Below, piece after piece: positions 42,101 to 48,100 of a stretch of 64,000 bases of DNA; position 1 is the stretch's first letter; every line of letters starts with the position of its first letter. Position numbers and translations under genes: made by a program. The notes under the pieces are model-generated. The model saw nothing but the letters and a program-made list of their open reading frames with translations, had not been told where the DNA came from and searched no databases. This DNA is from Xestospongia muta (taxonomy: Eukaryota; Porifera; Demospongiae; Haplosclerida; Petrosiidae): contig OY848924.1 of NCBI GenBank assembly GCA_963693285.1, forward strand, positions 681,501 to 745,500, given 5' to 3'.

Positions 42101-45100
42101 TCTTTGTAAAAGTTAGTGATTTGCCAATGACAGCTATGGTGCTAGTATTTTTATTTCGCACTCAATGTATGGACAAAGATAACTGCCAAAAGTTAGTATA
42201 ACTGTCATGACTTTCCAAAGAAGTATTTTTGTAAAAATTCTTACTTTAAAAAGTTGGAAAATGTCATAAGCTGTATGCACAAGGTTTTATTGAGTTCTCG
42301 AGTCTTCACTGAAAGATGAGCTTTTTTTTCAAATGTTTTTCAGACTTTTAAAGCTTTTGTTCATTTGATGCTCCTTTTAGCAGTATTTTTAAGAAGTACG
42401 AAAGTTTTTCTACCGTCCACTATAGTTTGGTGGCTACCATTGTCTTGTTTGCCAAGTTAAAACAGTTCAAAGCCATTTGCCCAGGTAACAGATACACACT
42501 GACAGACTACAGTACATGCGCCCACGCACAGCGAGGTTTATAATAATACACTTTCCAAAATAGCTATATATATAGATTCTAGTATTTTTGTTAATGTTTA
42601 TGGACTTGTAAGGTGTTTTGACTGGTACAGGCCATTTTTGTCTAGCTCATTCCTAATCAGAGTTATTACACTGAGTAGTGGTCATTCTCAACACAAACAG
42701 AGTATGTTACATCACTTAAATGTGACAGAAATATTACTTGTACTATACACATATTTGTTACATGTGAGTTTACATTTGTGGTAACTTAAAATGTTGAGTT
42801 CACAAACTAAAAATAACTTGAAATATATATCTACAACATAACTGTAATATCAAGGTTTAATTACAAAACAGAACAAGGAAAGTGTAAACTAATAAATGAC
42901 ACATTAAAGTCTAGTGCTAAGAAATGAGTGTTAACACTAGTTAATAATATGACCTATAACAAAGAGATATAACAAGCACCTGTTAGCAAATGCACATGGA
43001 AATTGAACCTAACAGAGGATACATCATAAACAATTATAAAAAGAGAGAGGGAAGACCTCTCTCTATGCTGTATAAAAGAATGACTATGTTGAAATTGTGG
43101 AAAAATTACTAAAGGCTAATGCTAATACTGATCGAGCAAACATAGTAAATTTTTATGTCCAATTGTACTAGTCCCTTAATTAAAATAATTATCACATTTC
43201 TACCATTAAACTCCTTTGTGATTGTTAAGCTTTTTAACCTGACATTAAAAAGCAGGTGATTATTCACCATAGTTGTTAACCTTTATTTGACAAAATTACC
43301 AAAATTAACTGTTTCTTTTGGCCCCTTTTTAGCTTTTAAGTGTCATTTTATGATAAAGTATACCTTATTACTGTAAATCTTTTCTTTTAAATACTGAAAG
43401 TGTTTACTGATCACAGACACACTAGTTAATTTGATGTTCCTTACATAACATTTATATCTATCTCTCTCTATATAGGAAGGCAATACCCCTCTCTATATTG
43501 CATCAGAGGAAGGCAACATTGAAATTGTCCAAATATTACTAAAAGCTAATGCTAGTACTGATCTAGCAAACAAAGTAAGTTGATTAATATAAATTATCAT
43601 AATTTTTCTTGATTAATGTCAGAGTATTTTGACCTGACATTAAAAGAAGGCAGGTGTTTATTTGTTGTAGTTATTAACCCTAATACCACGAACTATTCTG
43701 TCCCTTAACATTTTGTCCAGTTTGTCTCCGAAATAACAAAATTCTGATAATTTCCTTAGTTCTGCTACAAAAGTGGCAATAGTTTCGTTTGACTGACGAA
43801 CTCTATAATTTAAATGAAAACATTGAACTATCTCCAATTCTACTGGTCACTTAATTAAAATAATTATCACATTTCTACCATTAAACTCCTTTGTGATTGT
43901 TAAGCTTTTTAACCTGACATTAAAAAGCAGGTGATTATTCACCATAGTTGTTAACCTTTATTTGACAAAATTACCAAAATTAACTGTTTCTTTTGGCCCC
44001 TTTTTAGCTTTTAAGTGTCATTTTATGATAAAGTATACCTTATTATTGTAAATCTTTTCTTTTAAATACTGAAAGTGTTTACTGATCACAGACACACTAG
44101 TTAATTTGATGTTCCTTACATAACATTTATATCTATCTCTCTCTATATAGGAAGGCAATACCCCTCTCTATATTGCATCAGAGGAAGGCAACATTGAAAT
44201 TGTCAAAATATTACTAAAAGCTAATGCTAGTACTGATCTAGCAAACAAAGTAAGTTGATTAATATAAATTATCATAATTTTTCTTGATTAATGTCAGAGT
44301 ATTTTGACCTGACATTAAAAGAAGGCAGGTGTTTATTTGTTGTAGTTATTAACCCTAATACCACGAACTATTCTGTCCCTTAACATTTTGTCCAGTTTGT
44401 CTCCGAAATAACAAAATTCTGATAATTTCCTTAGTTCTGCTACAAAAGTGGCAATAGTTTCGTTTGACTGACGAACTCTATAATTTAAATGAAAACATTG
44501 AACTATCTCCAATTCTACTGGTCACTTAATTAAAATAATTATCACATTTCTACCATTAAACTCCTTTGTGATTGTTAAGCTTTTTAACCTGACATTAAAA
44601 AGCAGGTGATTATTCACCATAGTTGTTAACCTTTATTTGACAAAATTACCAAAATTAACTGTTTCTTTTGGCCCCTTTTTAGCTTTTAAGTGTCATTTTA
44701 TGATAAAGTATACCTTATTATTGTAAATCTTTTCTTTTAAATACTGAAAGTGTTTACTGATCACAGACACACTAGTTAATTTGATGTTCCTTACATAACA
44801 TTTATATCTATCTCTCTCTATATAGGAAGGCAATACCCCTCTCTATATTGCATCAGAGGAAGGCAACATTGAAATTGTCCAAATATTACTAAAAGCTAAT
44901 GCTAGTACTGATCTAGCAAACAAAGTAAGTTGATTAATATAAATTATCATAATTTTTCTTGATTAATGTCAGAGTATTTTGACCTGACATTAAAAGAAGG
45001 CAGGTGTTTATTTGTTGTAGTTATTAACCCTAATACCACGAACTATTCTGTCCCTTAACATTTTGTCCAGTTTGTCTCCGAAATAACAAAATTCTGATAA

Positions 45101-48100
45101 TTTCCTTAGTTCTGCTACAAAAGTGGCAATAGTTTCGTTTGACTGACGAACTCTATAATTTAAATGAAAACATTGAACTATCTCCAATTCTACTGGTCAC
45201 TTAATTAAAATAATTATCATATTTCTACCATTAAACTTCTTTATGTTTGTTAAGCTTTTGAGCTGACATTAAAAGAAGGCAAGTGTTTATTCACCATAGT
45301 TATAAACTGTTATCTGACAAAAATTACAAAAAATTAGCTGTTGCTTTTTGGTCCCTTTTTAGCTATTAAGTGTCATTTTATAGCAAAGTGTACCTTGTCA
45401 TTTTGAATCTTTTTAATACTGAAAGTGTTTACTGATCACAAATGTACTAGTTAATTTGATGTTCCTCACATAACATTTATTATATCTATATATATATAGG
45501 AAGGCAAGACCCCTCTCTATGTTGCATCAGAGAATTGCTACATTGAAATCGTGCAAGTATTACTAAAGGCTAATGCTAGTATTGATCTAGCAAACAAAGT
45601 AAGTATATTTGTATAAATTATCATAATATTCCTTGATTAATGTCAGAGTATTTTGACCTGACATTAAAAGAAGGCAGGTGTTCATTTGTTCTAGTTATTA
45701 ACCCTTACTTGACAATAAATACAAAACATTAGCTTTTGCTTGTTTTTTTTAGCCTTTAAAAGTGACATTATATCAAGTTATAACTTGTAATTTTAAATCT
45801 TTTTTTTTTTATAATAGTGAATGTGTTTATTAATAACAAATACATTTTAATCATAGGAGCCAGTTGCTTTTAGTCAAGTTTTTCTCTGATAAGAAACACC
45901 TTTGCATTGCAGGGTGACTAATACCACAAACTATTCTGTCTCTTAACATTTTGTCCAGTTTGTCTCCCAAATTACAAAATTCTGATAATTTTCTTAGTTC
46001 TGCTACAAAAGTGGCAATAGTTTTGTTCAACTGTCAAACTCTAGAATTTAAATGAAAACGTTGAACTATCTCCAACTGTCTTGAGTAAAAATGTTCTCTT
46101 ATTAACTTGACTAAATCCTCATAAGATTGGTCTGAGGGCTTCGTAATTCCATAAATGCTAAGAAGAATGGCATGTTTCTTCGCTTCACCTCCAATATCAT
46201 TAGCTACAAAATACTGAAAGTGTTTACTGATCATAGACGCTCTAGCTAATTTGATGTTCCTCACGTAACATTTATATCTATATATATATATATATAAAGG
46301 CCTATCACACTTAAATCATGAGAGCATCAAGCCACACCCAGCAAAGACATTTCTTTGAATAAGGAGTTTACTAACTGAATAAAATTGCTTGCTCCTTCTG
46401 TTTAATCAAGGTAGACAATGAGTAGTTGTTTCATTTAATAAGTTCAAATAGAGAATTTAATATTCATGTAGCTATAGATATTGGTTTACACAATATATTA
46501 TGTAATATATTTGTAGTCACTACAACAAGGGGAGTGGCTCATTGTTATTGTAGTACTAAATACATGTTTAGTTTTATGTCAATATGAGAACTGTTATAGT
46601 GTACTATAGTACACAAGTATATATTGAGCAATGAAACAAACCGACCCCATGATATAGCCACTAGTCCTGTTTGACATGCGGGACAAAGTATTAGGCAATT
46701 ACACGCGTGGGCAGCTGATTATGCTAGAAAATCATACAAACCATAACAACGCTTTAAAGCTTACTATGGCAACTAAATAACATTTACAGGTAAGTAATTA
46801 TTTTGACATTCTAGGTAAGTTGTTGCTGTTACCGTACCAACAAGAAAAGCCATAAATGCAAGCTAAACTCTGTAGTATACTATGACAAAAACGCCTACAA
46901 TTTATAGCCATTTTCAAAGCAGTAGAACTTGGCTGATCATATCTATGCACATACAGTTGATCTCTTCATTGTTTGGGGAGTCTATTCATACTTTGTTCTA
47001 AGCCAAATGATGTAAACTAAGTGCACGATGGTTTCCTTGGACACACCCTGTCATTTATTTGGGTGAACTTGCAATTTAAATTGATAAAGGAAGTGGAACG
47101 TTTTTCTTTTTATCATAATATTACAGCCATAGCCAGTTAGCTGTAATACAGTAAAGACACTCTGACAACTTTAGCTTGCCTTTTGCAAAAGATATGCTAC
47201 TTAGCAGGCATTCATAATGATGAATGCAAATTTGCATTCGCACCATATTTCGAACCACCAGGGTGGATGCAATTTTGCATCCACATGCGTCAAAGGGTTA
47301 ATGCTGGTCACATTATAGTTACTACCTGCTAGGATATAACATAGTTAGCACCACACCACAATATTCCACTAGTTCAACTTTATTAAATAGTTATCGATGT
47401 CTTTAAATAAGTCTATATATGTCATTTATCTCAGACATGTTTGCCTATCACATAAAGAAAAAAAAACTTTTAATGTGTTTCAAAGGACTTTTAGCTTTAT
47501 GTACATACAAGCATGTGGACTTTCTCTAATTTTTTGTATTGTTCTGACACTATGTCTGTACATGACTAGAAAGCTGAGATAATTAAGGGTTAACGTTACT
47601 GCTATGATCATGAGACCATCCACACTTATAGTTCATACCACATCATAATACTATGTCCACTGTTCATATAAATATTGCTATCTACTTTGATTTGCATTAA
47701 TTGTTATGCTGCAAGGATAGAAACAAAACAGCTAGTGATAAATATGTACACACAAATCCAATGCTAAATTATCTTTATAAGTAGCTAGGTTCTTCAATCT
47801 ATATTGTTCATAACTGATGATAATTTATACTAATTTTATTTCTTTTCATTCTGCTTACACACAGCAATAAAAGGATGTATAGTGGTCAGCTACTTATGTG
47901 GGGACTTTTATATGATTTGTGTGTAAACATAATTATTCTTCATCATCTTGTCTCTTTCCTTCAACATTGCCATATCTACATCATTGACATTTCAAAGTGT
48001 TTTTAATTACTGTTAATGATAATTAGTGAATTTTTATTTATTATAAATGTTGGATACTGTTCACTGAATTCTAACTGCTATCTCTTAGCCATACAATGCA

